Positions 9,112 through 18,637 are shown, counted from the first letter of the stretch. The stretch is DNA of 45,492 nt from [Clostridium] ultunense DSM 10521 (GCF_000511955.1 NZ_AZSU01000007.1:40617-86108), one strand, 5' to 3'. Notes: generated by a model from the letters alone, not told the origin. A program made the numbers and translations.

Positions 9112-9136
9112 AAAAAAGGACCTTAAGGTCCTTTTT
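9112..9136 (-). terminator. Terminator of spoVG
   Basis: GGACCTTAAGGTCC (9118-9131) flanked by A-run and T-run forms a symmetric terminator immediately after the spoVG stop codon. Confidence 0.85.
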
Positions 9137-9399
9137 CACTCGGATATTAAAATTTTTTCATATTCTTCAAAAATTGCATCTTGAATCTTTTTCCTAGTTT
9201 CTGCATTAATAGGATGTGCAATGTCCCTAAATTCACCGTCTGGCATTTTCCTACTAGGCATTGCAATAAACAATCCATTCTGTCCTTCGATTATCTTAAT
9301 ATCGTGTACAACAAATTCTTCATCAAAGGTTACAGATACTATTGCCTTCATCTTCCCTTCTTCGGCAACCTTTCTAATTCTTACGTCAGTTACTTTCAC
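9136..9399 (-). CDS. spoVG: SpoVG, RNA-binding regulatory protein
   Basis: 87 residues, typical length. SpoVG is a small conserved nucleic-acid-binding protein that affects septation in sporulation and post-transcriptional regulation in Gram-positive bacteria. The N-terminus KVTDVRIRK, the segment [20 protein letters not shown] and the [11 protein letters not shown] region are diagnostic. GTG start with an AGGTGGTGA site about 9 nt upstream. It has a sigma-H type promoter and its own terminator; transcription may partly read through into glmU. Divergent murC begins 349 bp away. Confidence 0.96.
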   Translation of the reverse strand: MKVTDVRIRKVAEEGKMKAIVSVTFDEEFVVHDIKIIEGQNGLFIAMPSRKMPDGEFRDIAHPINAETRKKIQDAIFEEYEKILISE

Positions 9400-9454
9400 A
9401 GTATAAGTTCACCACCTTCCATAGAAGCCAAAAAAATATTATTAAATATTCTCT

Positions 9455-9483
9455 ATATTCTCTATATTTTTAAAAAATCCTTC
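9455..9483 (-). promoter_or_regulatory. Sigma-H promoter of spoVG
   Basis: On the minus strand GAAGGATTT (9475-9483) matches the -35 RNAGGAWWW. After 11 nt comes AGAGAATAT (9455-9463), matching the -10 RNNGAATWW at every defined base. B. subtilis spoVG P1 has the same geometry. A second AGAGAATAT follows at 9446-9454. Confidence 0.8.
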
Positions 9484-9632
9484 TTATTTTGGAAATTATT
9501 TTACCTTTTTTAATTTTTTAATTAAATTTGGATTAAATCCACAAATAATGATAAATTTAAATTGGATTCAAATTAGTCTTTACAAATTTTGTAATTTGCC
9601 TTTTATATTGCCTTTTTATTATTATAGTAATA

Positions 9633-9641
9633 TGATATAAT
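9633..9641 (+). promoter_or_regulatory. Extended -10 promoter of murC
   Basis: TGATATAAT is a perfect TATAAT with the TGn extension. No good -35 box at 17 nt, which extended -10 promoters do not need. It gives a leader of about 100 nt. Confidence 0.5.
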
Positions 9642-9748
9642 CAAACAGTGACAAAAATCTCTTGTCAGAATAAAATAATATTAATATGTAACTTGGTAAT
9701 AATATTGAAAGAAAGCATTCAATTTTGACTAACATAGGAGGTAAGTTT

Positions 9749-11149
9749 ATGTTTGAATTTTGCATAAATGACCATAATTACTCTCACGTCCATTTTATTG
9801 GAATTGGTGGGATCAGTATGAGTGGTTTAGCAGAAATTTTATTGACAGAGGGATATAAAGTTTCTGGCTCTGATATGAATAATAGCTATATAGTTGAAAG
9901 GTTAAAAAATTTAGGTGCTGATATATACATAGGTCATAGCGAGAATAATATTAAGGGAGCAGATTTAATCGTATATACAGATGCCATTTCAAAGGATAAT
10001 GAGGAACTGATAAAATCTTTAGAAGATAGTGTTCAAACCGTTGATAGGGCAACTTTTCTTGGTGCATTGATGAAAAATTATGAAAACTCTATTGCAGTAT
10101 CGGGAACCCATGGTAAGACCACAACTACTAGCATGATTGCCACAATCTTAAACCGTTCCCTTTTAAAGCCGACTATTTTGCTTGGAGGTCAATTAGATGA
10201 AATTGGGGGAAATGTTAAGCTAGGTACTAAAAAATATCTCTTAACAGAAGCTTGTGAATATAGAGGAAATATTTTAAAATACTACCCTACTATAGCTATT
10301 ATTTTAAATATGGAAGAAGAACATTTAGATTATTTCGAAGACATTAATCATATAGTAGATACTTTTACTCAATACGGACAAAATATATATGAGGATGGAT
10401 ATTTAATTATAAACTCCGACGATTCTAATGCTAGGAAGGTAATAGGAAATACTAGGGCAAAGATAATTACCTTTGGGTTAAATAGTAAATCCGATTATTC
10501 TGCTGAAAATATTTCCTTTACCACTGATGGATATCCTAGGTTTATGCTCAATATAAAAGACGAGTCCTTATACCCAGTAAAATTGAATGTAATGGGAATT
10601 CATAATGTTTATAATGCATTGGCTAGCATATCGGCTACCCATACTTTAGGAGTGCCCATAGATACTATATTAGAATCCATAGAGGCATATAAGGGAACCC
10701 ATAGACGGCTGGAAGTGAAGGGAATTATAAATGGAATAAAAATAATAGATGATTATGCCCATCATCCTACTGAAATTAAAGCCTCACTAAGAGCATTAAA
10801 AAATTCAACAGATAACCGGATCTGGTGTATATTTCAACCCCATACTTATACGAGAACCAAAATACTATTGAATAGTTTTGCTGAATCCTTTTCTGAAGCA
10901 GATAAAGTAATAATACCGGATATATATGCTGCTCGGGAAAAAGATAACGGTTTAATCCATTCTACTCATTTAGTAGAAGCATTGTTAAAGAATGGAATAG
11001 ATGCTAAATATATTTCTTCTTTTGATAGTATAGAAGATTATATACTTGATAATGCTAAAAAAGGAGATGTTGTAGTTACCATGGGAGCAGGTAATGTCTA
11101 TACCATAGGAGAATCCCTGCTTGAAAATAATAAAAAAGAGGCTATATAA
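9749..11149 (+). CDS. murC: UDP-N-acetylmuramate--L-alanine ligase
   Basis: 466 residues. It adds L-Ala to UDP-MurNAc with ATP, the first peptide step of peptidoglycan synthesis in the cytoplasm. Seen: N-terminal Rossmann IGIGGISMSGLAEIL (~17-31), P-loop GTHGKTTTT (~119-127), the central ACEYRGN...LNMEEEHLDYF region, the GIHNVYNALA motif, and C-terminal DDYAHHPTEIKA and FQPHTYTRT. The ATG at 9749 with AGGAGG 7 nt upstream is chosen over a TTG at 9725. It stands alone, divergent from spoVG and convergent with the LCP gene. Confidence 0.96.
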   Translation: MFEFCINDHNYSHVHFIGIGGISMSGLAEILLTEGYKVSGSDMNNSYIVERLKNLGADIYIGHSENNIKGADLIVYTDAISKDNEELIKSLEDSVQTVDRATFLGALMKNYENSIAVSGTHGKTTTTSMIATILNRSLLKPTILLGGQLDEIGGNVKLGTKKYLLTEACEYRGNILKYYPTIAIILNMEEEHLDYFEDINHIVDTFTQYGQNIYEDGYLIINSDDSNARKVIGNTRAKIITFGLNSKSDYSAENISFTTDGYPRFMLNIKDESLYPVKLNVMGIHNVYNALASISATHTLGVPIDTILESIEAYKGTHRRLEVKGIINGIKIIDDYAHHPTEIKASLRALKNSTDNRIWCIFQPHTYTRTKILLNSFAESFSEADKVIIPDIYAAREKDNGLIHSTHLVEALLKNGIDAKYISSFDSIEDYILDNAKKGDVVVTMGAGNVYTIGESLLENNKKEAI

Positions 11150-11170
11150 CCCCCTATATTATAGGGGGTT
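11148..11170. terminator. Convergent hairpin murC / LCP
   Basis: AACCCCCTATA and TATAGGGGGTT form a GC-rich stem over the murC stop codon. No good T-run follows on either strand, so termination strength is uncertain. Confidence 0.5.
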
Positions 11171-11185
11171 CCCTAATCCAAAGTT

Positions 11186-12160
11186 CTATTTTACATTATA
11201 AATTTCTTCTAACACCTTGTTAATCTCGCTAGGTTCAAATATAAAATAGGATAATATTTTTCCATTAACTTTTTTTAACTCTGGCTTTCCTGGTAAAGTT
11301 ATAAATGTAAAATCATCCCTTTTAATGCCTAAAGCCTTCCTAGAATAAGCAAGACCTTCAAATAGTTTAATGTCAGTATTAATATGGTCAAACCCTTTCT
11401 TAATCACTATAGGCAATCGATAAGTCAAAACTTTATCCGTAAAGGATTGGAGAAATTGTTGTTGTGCTTTTATCCTTCCTAAATCCCCATCAATATAGCC
11501 ACCTTGATTATTGTTACCCTTCCTATATCTTAAAAAATCTAAGGACTTCTTCCCATTCAATACTTGTTTCCCCTCCTTTATATCTATATTCAAAGGAGGA
11601 TCGGCAGTAGGATCCTCATACTTCATATGGAAAGGTACCATCACCTCTACCCCTCCAATTGAATCAATAATATTTTCTACCCCCTCATAATCTATCATTA
11701 TGTAATGATGAATGGGAACTCCTTCTAATATATGGGATACAGCTTTTTTGACTCCTTCTACTCCATGATCCCCATAAATAGCATTTATTTTCCTCTGTTC
11801 TCCTTGATTATATCCTCTCCTATGAATATAAGTATCCCTTGGTATAGAAATTGTGTTTACTTGCTTAGATTTAGGGTTAAAGGTTGCAAATATAATGGTG
11901 TCAGTTCTAATATCCTCCATACCTAACAAAATTAGATTTATTCTATTACTATCCTTAAAAGCTTCTGCTAATGAAGAATAGCTTCTTATCGTTGGAGTGG
12001 TCTTTTCAATACTAGATTCTTCATCTATTCTAGATTCTTTACTACTAATATTGGAGCCTAATCTATACTCATTAGATTTTAAATAGGAGTAGGAACCTAA
12101 AAAAATAGCAACAAAGAAAAAAATAAAGGACACAATAAATACTTTCCAAAAAGTCTTCAT
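11186..12160 (-). CDS. LytR-CpsA-Psr (LCP) family wall-polymer ligase
   Basis: 324 residues. LCP enzymes transfer teichoic acids or capsule-type polymers from the undecaprenyl carrier to peptidoglycan outside the membrane. A short cytosolic tail is followed by one membrane helix (~8-27) and a linker. The catalytic LCP domain spans ~75-250 with RTDT (85-88), SIPRDT (106-111), LRYR (210-213), and the conserved Asp226/Arg229 pair (DGDLGRIKAQQ). The C-terminus (~250-324) is the usual alpha/beta tail. The ATG start has AAGGTGG upstream. It is a single gene between two terminators; its polymer substrate cannot be told from context. Confidence 0.93.
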   Translation of the reverse strand: MKTFWKVFIVSFIFFFVAIFLGSYSYLKSNEYRLGSNISSKESRIDEESSIEKTTPTIRSYSSLAEAFKDSNRINLILLGMEDIRTDTIIFATFNPKSKQVNTISIPRDTYIHRRGYNQGEQRKINAIYGDHGVEGVKKAVSHILEGVPIHHYIMIDYEGVENIIDSIGGVEVMVPFHMKYEDPTADPPLNIDIKEGKQVLNGKKSLDFLRYRKGNNNQGGYIDGDLGRIKAQQQFLQSFTDKVLTYRLPIVIKKGFDHINTDIKLFEGLAYSRKALGIKRDDFTFITLPGKPELKKVNGKILSYFIFEPSEINKVLEEIYNVK

Positions 12161-12225
12161 TTATTAGCCACCTTCCACTAATATTATTTCTATATATTGT
12201 GTCCAATCCAAACCTTTATATATCA

Positions 12226-12271
12226 AAAAACTTTCTTTTTAGGTGTTTAAACACCTAAAAAGAAAGTTTTT
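12226..12271. terminator. 46-bp perfect palindromic terminator after hbd
   Basis: Positions 12226-12248 are the exact reverse complement of 12249-12271, centred on GTTTAAAC. The A/T-rich flanks give a U-run in either direction. It lies past the hbd stop and upstream of the LCP gene. Confidence 0.85.
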
Positions 12272-12290
12272 ATCAACTAATCTATCTGGT

Positions 12291-13145
12291 TTACCTAGAA
12301 TAATCGAAGAATCCTTTTTTAGTCTTCCTTCCTAAAAGACCACCCCTTACCATCTTTCTAAGAAGTGGATGAGCCCTATATTTTGAGTCGCCAAATTCAG
12401 TATATAGTACATCCATAATGGCTAAACAAACATCTAGCCCTATCAAATCGGCTAAAGCTAAGGGGCCTATTGGATGATTTGCACCAAGTTTCATGGCTTC
12501 ATCTATATCCTCTGCCGCTGCTACTCCATCTCCTAATATACCTATAGCCTCATTGATCATAGGAATAAGTATTCTATTTACTACAAAACCTGGAGCCTCC
12601 TCTACTTCAACAGGAGTCTTACCTAAGGCTTTAGATAATTCTATTATTTTGCTTTTAACTTCTTCCGAAGTACCAATTCCCTTTATAACCTCCACTAATT
12701 TCATCACAGGAACTGGATTAAAGAAATGCATTCCTATTACCTTGTCTGGTCTATTAGTGCTACTTGCTATTTCAGTAATGGATAAAGAAGATGTATTTGT
12801 AGCTAATATGGTATCTTCCTTACATAATTCATCTAATCTTTTAAAAGTCTCCTTCTTTACATCCATATCTTCTGCAATCGCTTCAATAATTAGATCACAA
12901 TCCTTTAAATCTTCGTAATCAGTTGTTATTTCAACTCTTTCCAATATACTATCTTTGTTATCTTCAGTGATTTTTTCTTTTTTCACTAATCTACCTAAAT
13001 TTTTATCTACTACTTTTAGACTTCCCTTTGGATCTGATGGATCAATATTTCTAACCCACATTATTACATCATATTCATTTTGAGCAAAAACCTGCACTAT
13101 CCCTGAAGCCATAGTCCCTCTACCTAATATACCAATTTTTTTCAT
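12291..13145 (-). CDS. hbd: 3-hydroxybutyryl-CoA dehydrogenase
   Basis: 284 residues, usual length. It interconverts acetoacetyl-CoA and 3-hydroxybutyryl-CoA in butyrate-type fermentation. Rossmann motif [11 protein letters not shown] (5-15), NTSSLSI (117-123), catalytic His140 in GMHFFNPVP, and the C-terminal [12 protein letters not shown] dimer domain are present. After the second beta strand the acidic residue usual in NAD-dependent family members is not seen: the stretch is VIMWVRN, with Val/Arg where clostridial enzymes have RD. That may mean NADPH use. It lies 17 bp behind crt and shares its promoter; thiolase and butyryl-CoA dehydrogenase genes are not in the window. Confidence 0.93.
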   Translation of the reverse strand: MKKIGILGRGTMASGIVQVFAQNEYDVIMWVRNIDPSDPKGSLKVVDKNLGRLVKKEKITEDNKDSILERVEITTDYEDLKDCDLIIEAIAEDMDVKKETFKRLDELCKEDTILATNTSSLSITEIASSTNRPDKVIGMHFFNPVPVMKLVEVIKGIGTSEEVKSKIIELSKALGKTPVEVEEAPGFVVNRILIPMINEAIGILGDGVAAAEDIDEAMKLGANHPIGPLALADLIGLDVCLAIMDVLYTEFGDSKYRAHPLLRKMVRGGLLGRKTKKGFFDYSR

Positions 13146-13162
13146 CTAGACACCCCCAAATT

Positions 13163-13942
13163 TTATTTCAATTTATAGTTTGGTTTGCGTTTTTCTAAAA
13201 ACGCTTCCATACCTTCTTTTTGATCTTCTGTAGCAAAACACAGTCCAAACAAATTCTTTTCAATATCCATACCCGTTTCAATATCCGTTTCTATTCCCCT
13301 ATTTATTGCAACTTTTGCAAATCTTACTGCAATTTGTCCATTTGATACAATCTTGTTAGCCATAGCAATTGCTTCATCCATTAGTTCCTCTCCTGGAACT
13401 ATCTTGTTGACTAAACCTATTCTATAGGCTTCCTCCGCATCTATCATCTCCGTAGTAAATATTAACTCTTTAGCCTTTCCCAAACCTATTATGCGGGATA
13501 ACCTTTGAGTTCCTGCAAATCCTGGAATGATCCCCAAGCCTACCTCAGGTTGCCCAAATTTTGCCTTAGTTGAAGCTATTCTTAGATCACAACACATGGC
13601 TAGTTCACATCCGCCTCCTAAAGCAAATCCATTTACAGCAGCTATAACTGGTTTCTCCATTAACTCTATTTTTCTAAAAAGCTTTGACCCTTTCTCTGCA
13701 AACTTTCTCGCTGCAACCATATTCATATCCTTCATTTCAGAAATATCTGCTCCCGCAACAAAAGCTCGTCCTTCTCCAGTAATTATTAGTATATGTACAT
13801 CATCGTCATCTATTACCATATCAACTGTATTATCTAGTTCACCTAGAACGTTGGAATTTAAAGCATTCAAGGCATTAGGTCTGTTGATGGATATTATACC
13901 TATATTTCTATCCTTTTTAAACAAAACATCATTAAAATCCAT
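13163..13942 (-). CDS. crt: Enoyl-CoA hydratase / crotonase
   Basis: 259 residues. It hydrates crotonyl-CoA to 3-hydroxybutyryl-CoA. The crotonase fold is clear: first oxyanion-hole segment AFVAGADI (60-67), second NGFALGGGCELAM (104-116) with Glu113, and second catalytic Glu133 in FGQPEVGLGIIPG. Both Glu residues are conserved, so hydratase activity is likely. AGGAGGTGG precedes the ATG. First gene of a crt-hbd operon. Confidence 0.92.
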   Translation of the reverse strand: MDFNDVLFKKDRNIGIISINRPNALNALNSNVLGELDNTVDMVIDDDDVHILIITGEGRAFVAGADISEMKDMNMVAARKFAEKGSKLFRKIELMEKPVIAAVNGFALGGGCELAMCCDLRIASTKAKFGQPEVGLGIIPGFAGTQRLSRIIGLGKAKELIFTTEMIDAEEAYRIGLVNKIVPGEELMDEAIAMANKIVSNGQIAVRFAKVAINRGIETDIETGMDIEKNLFGLCFATEDQKEGMEAFLEKRKPNYKLK

Positions 13943-13990
13943 ATAGTTTCCACCTCCCTATTAAAATTCTGTTAGCCTGTCTGTATCTAT

Positions 13991-14019
13991 ATTCTATCAA
14001 ATATTGTATGATAAAACAA
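13991..14019 (-). promoter_or_regulatory. Candidate sigma-A promoter of crt-hbd
   Basis: TTGTTT (14014-14019), 17-nt spacer, TAGAAT (13991-13996), about 50 bp upstream of crt. Confidence 0.4.
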
Positions 14020-14064
14020 CTAGAGTTTGTATATTAATTAACAATTAAATGATACTGAGTTCAT

Positions 14065-15372
14065 TTAATATCCAGGTTTACCCAATAGTTTAAACATATT
14101 CTTTTTATATTCCTCTACCCCTGGCTGGTCAAAAGGGTTGACACCTAATACATATCCGCTAATTGCACAGGCCTTTTCAAAAAAATATATTAATTGCCCC
14201 AAATAGAATTCGCTTAACTCTGGTAAATTGATTATTAGATTAGGTACTTCACCCTTAGTATGGGCCATTAAAGTACCTTCAAAAGCTCTTTTATTAACAT
14301 AATCTATGGTTTTACCTGCCAAAAAATTAAGCCCATCCAAATTTTCCTTATCCGCTCCTATGGTTATATCTTTTTTTGGCCTTTCTATATTTATTGTAGT
14401 TTCAAATAGATTCCTTTTCCCGTCTTGGATTAATTGACCTAAAGAATGTAAATCGGTAGTAAAATTAGCAGATGCAGGAAAAATCCCTTTATTATCCTTT
14501 CCTTCACTTTCTCCATATAATTGTTTCCACCATTCGGCAAAATATTGTAGATTTGGTTCATAATTTACAAGTACTTCTATATCCTTTCCCTTATTATATA
14601 AAATATTTCTTATTAAAGCGTATTGGTAGCAAATATTATCCTCTAACTCCTCCTTTGAGTATTCCTTCATGCCCATCAAGGCTCCTTCCATAAGCTTATC
14701 TATATGGACTCCCGAAACAGCTATGGGAAGCAGGCCTACAGCTGTAAGTACTGAATATCTTCCTCCTATATCATCGGGTATTATAAAAGAAGTATATCCT
14801 TCCTTTTCAGTTAACTCCCTTAAAGCTCCTTTAGAACTGTCCGTAGTAACATATAGCCTTTCCCTTGCTCCTTCTTTTCCATATCTCTTTTCCATATACT
14901 CCTTAAAAACTCTAAAAATCAATGCTGGTTCTGTAGTAGTTCCTGACTTAGATATTACATTGATACTTATATCCTTATCCTCTAACAACTCCATTAGATC
15001 TAATATATAATTGCTGCTTATATTGTTTCCTGCATAATAGATTTCAGGTCCCTTTCGCTTATCCGATGATAGATTATTATAAAAACTATGATTTAAAGCC
15101 TCTATACAGGCTCTAGCTCCCAAGTAAGACCCTCCTATACCTATTAGTACAAAAGCCTGGGAATCCCGTCTTATTTTACCAGCAGTGGCTTTAATCTTTT
15201 CGAATTCCGTTTCATCATAATTTTTAGGTAAGTCTATCCACCCAGTAAATTCCTTACCTGCCCCACTCCTATCCTGGAGTAATCTATGGGTGAGTTTTAT
15301 AATGGATTTCATATATTTTATTTCATGTTGTTCAAGCAAACTATTGGAATAATCAAATGTAATATTTTCCAT
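14065..15372 (-). CDS. pgi: Glucose-6-phosphate isomerase
   Basis: 435 residues, in the range of the short Firmicute enzymes. It interconverts glucose 6-phosphate and fructose 6-phosphate. Seen: [14 protein letters not shown], the sugar-phosphate-binding [30 protein letters not shown], the [12 protein letters not shown] segment and a C-terminal QPGVEEYKK helix. The ATG at 15372 is preferred because GGAGGT lies 6 nt upstream; an ATG 18 nt earlier precedes that site. Single gene, separated from crt by 122 bp. Confidence 0.96.
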   Translation of the reverse strand: MENITFDYSNSLLEQHEIKYMKSIIKLTHRLLQDRSGAGKEFTGWIDLPKNYDETEFEKIKATAGKIRRDSQAFVLIGIGGSYLGARACIEALNHSFYNNLSSDKRKGPEIYYAGNNISSNYILDLMELLEDKDISINVISKSGTTTEPALIFRVFKEYMEKRYGKEGARERLYVTTDSSKGALRELTEKEGYTSFIIPDDIGGRYSVLTAVGLLPIAVSGVHIDKLMEGALMGMKEYSKEELEDNICYQYALIRNILYNKGKDIEVLVNYEPNLQYFAEWWKQLYGESEGKDNKGIFPASANFTTDLHSLGQLIQDGKRNLFETTINIERPKKDITIGADKENLDGLNFLAGKTIDYVNKRAFEGTLMAHTKGEVPNLIINLPELSEFYLGQLIYFFEKACAISGYVLGVNPFDQPGVEEYKKNMFKLLGKPGY

Positions 15373-15416
15373 GATTTTACCTCCATACATTTATTATTAA
15401 TCTATATAATATTAAG

Positions 15417-15462
15417 AATAATAAAAAGACTTAGAAGTTACCTTCTAGGACTTTTTATTATT
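15417..15462 (-). terminator. Terminator of the PAS-SpoIIE phosphatase gene
   Basis: Outer arms 15417-15428/15451-15462 (AT-rich) and inner arms TAGAAG/CTTCTA form a long hairpin overlapping the stop codon. The A/T arms give U-runs on both strands. Confidence 0.65.
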
Positions 15463-16582
15463 CTAACACTTCCATTAATACCATTGCAAAATCATCTTCC
15501 TGTTCTCCCCATCTAAATCTTTCCACCTTCTCCACGATATTATTCAATATATCCCCATCATTCTCCTTTATAATATTAACTATTCTATCTACTCCAAATT
15601 CCTCTCCCTCTACATTTTTCACCTCCGTTATACCATCAGTATAAAAGAGTACTTTATCATATTTATTTAAAAAAATATCATTTTCTTCATAATATATTTC
15701 ATTAAATATTAAAGATATAGGGAATCCCTTGGTTATTAATAGTTGAGTTTCATTGGAGTTATACTTAATTGGGATACAGTTATGACCAGCATTTGCATAT
15801 TTGAAATGATTATCTTTAGTGTTAAATACTGCATAAAATATTGTAAAATATTTATCTACTTCTAGGCCTAAAGTGCTAAATCTTTTATGGAGTTCAGTTA
15901 AAGCTACAGATGGACTTAAGACATCATCTTTTATAGCCCTCATAGTTTGTCTAACAAACATGGTCATCATGGAGGCTGTAATACCATTTCCCACCACATC
16001 GCAGATATATAGCCCTATATGATCTTCGTCAATCTGGTAAATATCGAACATATCTCCACTTAACATCTCCGAAGGCTTATATAGATGATCTATTTTCAAT
16101 CTGTTATATATGCCCTTCTTTGGTAATATTCTATGTTGAAGCCTTTTAGCAAACCTTAGATCCTTAACCATCTTTTTATTTCTCTCGATTAACTCTAATT
16201 CCAGTTTTCTTTCCCTTGTTACATCTCTAAGAACTTCTACTACAGCTATTACGTTACCGTTAGAATCAATAACTGGAGAGCTTTTTACAGAAAAATATCT
16301 ACCATCTATTTTTTCTTCTTTTTGGACCGTTTCTTTGGTCCTTATACTCTTTTTAGATATGCAAAAACCACAGGGTTCATCTTTGCCAATAGATTGATAA
16401 CATTTCTTGCCTACCAAATCATCCCCCAAAGCCTTTTTCATAGCCTTGTTAACGTATATAATAGTACCATTTATATCTACTACTCTAACCCAATCTGCCA
16501 TACTTTCCAAAACCTGATAATTCAATATACTATATTCTTTCATATTTTCAACTAAAGAGTTGAATTCTTCTCTAATTAGCAT
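15458..16582 (-). CDS. PAS domain + SpoIIE/RsbU-type PP2C serine phosphatase
   Basis: 374 residues, predicted cytoplasmic. Residues ~23-130 are a PAS domain (VRVVDINGTIIYVNKAM; SPVIDSNGNVIAVVEVLRDVT) containing a Cys cluster at 61, 71 and 74 (CGFC). After a helical linker (~130-165; ERKLELELIERNKK) comes the SpoIIE-type PP2C domain (~170-374) with metal-binding GDMFDIY, CDVVGNGI and the final EQEDDFAM. Such proteins dephosphorylate anti-anti-sigma factors in partner-switching pathways. No anti-sigma or STAS partner gene is nearby, so its target is unknown. The start has AAGGGTGA upstream. Confidence 0.88.
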   Translation of the reverse strand: MLIREEFNSLVENMKEYSILNYQVLESMADWVRVVDINGTIIYVNKAMKKALGDDLVGKKCYQSIGKDEPCGFCISKKSIRTKETVQKEEKIDGRYFSVKSSPVIDSNGNVIAVVEVLRDVTRERKLELELIERNKKMVKDLRFAKRLQHRILPKKGIYNRLKIDHLYKPSEMLSGDMFDIYQIDEDHIGLYICDVVGNGITASMMTMFVRQTMRAIKDDVLSPSVALTELHKRFSTLGLEVDKYFTIFYAVFNTKDNHFKYANAGHNCIPIKYNSNETQLLITKGFPISLIFNEIYYEENDIFLNKYDKVLFYTDGITEVKNVEGEEFGVDRIVNIIKENDGDILNNIVEKVERFRWGEQEDDFAMVLMEVLE

Positions 16583-16742
16583 ATTATCACCCTTTAAATA
16601 AAATAGGTACTTGGTTTAATAATATCATAATAATTTTTAAAATACAAAGTTTTTTAATATATGTTTATAGCTAATTATTTATAACTCAGAACACCTTTTT
16701 ATATATTTTTTGCCATTTTTCCACTTATTTCTTAACTTTCTA

Positions 16743-16771
16743 TTAACATAAAATTAAATATATAGTATCAT
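16743..16771 (+). promoter_or_regulatory. Sigma-A promoter of the chemoreceptor gene
   Basis: TTAACA (16743-16748), 17-nt spacer, TATCAT (16766-16771); each box five of six to consensus. It gives a ~30-nt leader carrying AGGAGG. Confidence 0.5.
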
Positions 16772-16807
16772 ATATATAATAGTTTAAAATAGAAGGAGGA
16801 AATTTTA

Positions 16808-18100
16808 ATGAAGCAAAATAAATCTAGTCAAAATCATTTTAATAAATTAAAACTAAATTTTTTTACTTTAGTTTTTATAACAATTTTTTTTAGCATTGTC
16901 CTAACTTACTTCATTGTGAATACTATCAAAATCGATTTAATACAAAATTTACAACTATATATATTTATTACGGCCATAGTAAATACATTGATAATCGGTT
17001 TAGTTATCCGGGCCCTATTCAATAAAATAATCAGCAAAACCTTAAATAATATATCTTTCACAATAGAACATATGGCCAAAGGTGATTATTCAAAATTAGA
17101 GGAGATTAAGGATATTAAGGAACTACCCCATATAAATGAATCTTTAAATAAGATAATAGCAGCAAGCAAGAAAATGACTTCAAACGTCAAGGATAATGCA
17201 AATATTTTAGCAGATAATGCAAAAAATTTGTCCCTTGTAATTGAAGACACTACCTCTTCTATTGAAAACATAGCCGTAAGTGTTAATGAAATTGCCAAAG
17301 GTTCTGAAGACACTTCTATGAACATTACCGAATTGAGTGAAGCTATTTCCAACCTAAACAATCTATCTCAAGATACAGAAAATTTTGCAGAGCAAGCAGG
17401 GGAACTTTCTATTGCCATGGCCCAGTCTGCTAAAAAAGGTTATGAAGATGTGGACGAAATTATCCATATGGTTAATTTAATAGAAAATACTACAAAGGAT
17501 ACTTCAAACATTATAGAGGAATTGAACCATCAGATTAAAAATATCGATAATATAGTAATTATTATTAACGAAATAGCCGAACAAACTAACCTCCTCGCGT
17601 TAAATGCTGCCATCGAAGCTGCAAGAGCTGGAGAAGCTGGTAGGGGCTTTGCAGTAGTTGCTGAGGAGATTAGAAAACTAGCCGATGCTACTCATACATA
17701 TTCAGGAGAAATATCCGCCATTACTTCCAATGTTACCAATAGTAGCAAAAGTGCAGTAACTAGTATTGATGAAGTAAGTGAAGTTGTGGAAAAAAGCGTA
17801 AATATTGCAGATTTAACTAAAAAATCCTTTGATGATTTATTAGTTAAAATCGATCAAATAAATATTTTGATAGTAGAAATTACAGAAGCTGCAAAAGATG
17901 TACGTAATAATAGTGAGTATATATTGGAAAGGGCCTCAGAAATATCTGCTATTTCAGAAGAAACAACAGCAGCTTCTGAAACTAGCGCTGCTGCTGTAGA
18001 AAATAACCTTGCCTCTATGGAAGAGATTGCTGCTTCTATTGGAAGCCTATCTTCCATTGCTGATGAACTAAATAAAATGATAGAGCATATTAAGATTTAA
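16808..18100 (+). CDS. Methyl-accepting chemotaxis-type signalling protein without sensor domain
   Basis: 430 residues. Two membrane helices (~18-40 and ~48-70) are joined by only about seven outside residues, so there is no periplasmic ligand-binding domain. A HAMP-like stretch (~70-120) leads into the coiled-coil signalling domain. Its tip, with the highly conserved [20 protein letters not shown] (255-274), would bind CheA/CheW. AGGAGG lies 7 nt before the ATG. No che genes or pentapeptide tether are seen. It may sense membrane state, or act in a non-chemotaxis array. Convergent with the cobalamin adenosyltransferase gene: stops are 6 bp apart without a clear terminator. Confidence 0.9.
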   Translation: MKQNKSSQNHFNKLKLNFFTLVFITIFFSIVLTYFIVNTIKIDLIQNLQLYIFITAIVNTLIIGLVIRALFNKIISKTLNNISFTIEHMAKGDYSKLEEIKDIKELPHINESLNKIIAASKKMTSNVKDNANILADNAKNLSLVIEDTTSSIENIAVSVNEIAKGSEDTSMNITELSEAISNLNNLSQDTENFAEQAGELSIAMAQSAKKGYEDVDEIIHMVNLIENTTKDTSNIIEELNHQIKNIDNIVIIINEIAEQTNLLALNAAIEAARAGEAGRGFAVVAEEIRKLADATHTYSGEISAITSNVTNSSKSAVTSIDEVSEVVEKSVNIADLTKKSFDDLLVKIDQINILIVEITEAAKDVRNNSEYILERASEISAISEETTAASETSAAAVENNLASMEEIAASIGSLSSIADELNKMIEHIKI

Positions 18101-18106
18101 TTTCAA

Positions 18107-18637
18107 TTAAGGTATATATTCTACCTTTATTTCTTCTTCTTCAAGATACCTAGCTAAAGCATATATTAAATCAGAAAGTCTATTTACATATTTAATCACC
18201 AAGGGGTCCACTTCACTAAGAGATCCTAAGGTGATTATTCTCCTCTCAGCCCTTCTACATATAGTGCGACAAACATGAAGATATCCCGACTTCTTTCCTG
18301 AACCAGGAATTATAAAGCCAGTAGGGTTATTCAATCTCCCCATATACTCATCAATATTATCCTCTAAATATTCAATATCCTCTTCTATTATATAGTATTT
18401 TACTTTGGTCTTATCCTCTGTCGCTAAATTGCTAGCTACAGTAAATAGCTTGTTTTGAACTTCTTGAATTATGTTATATATTTCCCCTTCATCAATATAA
18501 TTCTTAGCTAGACCTAAAAAGGAGACTAGCTCATCTACTGTCCCATAGCTTTCCACTCTAATATCATCCTTAGATACCCTTTTGTTGTCAAATAAAGAAG
18601 TAGTTCCTTTATCTCCAGTCTTTGTATAAATACTCAT
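18107..18637 (-). CDS. ATP:cob(I)alamin adenosyltransferase, PduO type
   Basis: 176 residues. It adenosylates cob(I)alamin to make coenzyme B12. Seen: N-terminal YTKTGDKGTTSLFDN (ATP site), ESYGTVDELVSFLG, and the C-terminal helix LHVCRTICRRAERRI that matches the LHxARTxxRRAER signature. Family members often have PGG at the FIIPGSGKKS position; the loop here is slightly different. The ATG at 18637 is preceded by GGAGGGGG; an ATG 18 nt upstream overlaps that site. No other cobalamin gene is nearby. Confidence 0.92.
   Translation of the reverse strand: MSIYTKTGDKGTTSLFDNKRVSKDDIRVESYGTVDELVSFLGLAKNYIDEGEIYNIIQEVQNKLFTVASNLATEDKTKVKYYIIEEDIEYLEDNIDEYMGRLNNPTGFIIPGSGKKSGYLHVCRTICRRAERRIITLGSLSEVDPLVIKYVNRLSDLIYALARYLEEEEIKVEYIP

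Larger units (their letters stand above)
9400..9748. other. Divergent spoVG-murC regulatory region
   Basis: Very AT-rich, no ORF of note. It carries the spoVG sigma-H promoter at 9455-9483, an extended -10 promoter for murC at 9633-9641, and a small inverted repeat TGACAA/TTGTCA (9649-9654/9662-9667) in the murC leader. Confidence 0.6.

Noticed and set aside
12493-12918. Open frame of 141 codons opposite hbd
   Set aside because: Serine/isoleucine-rich composition typical of antisense reading; hbd is clearly the coding strand.
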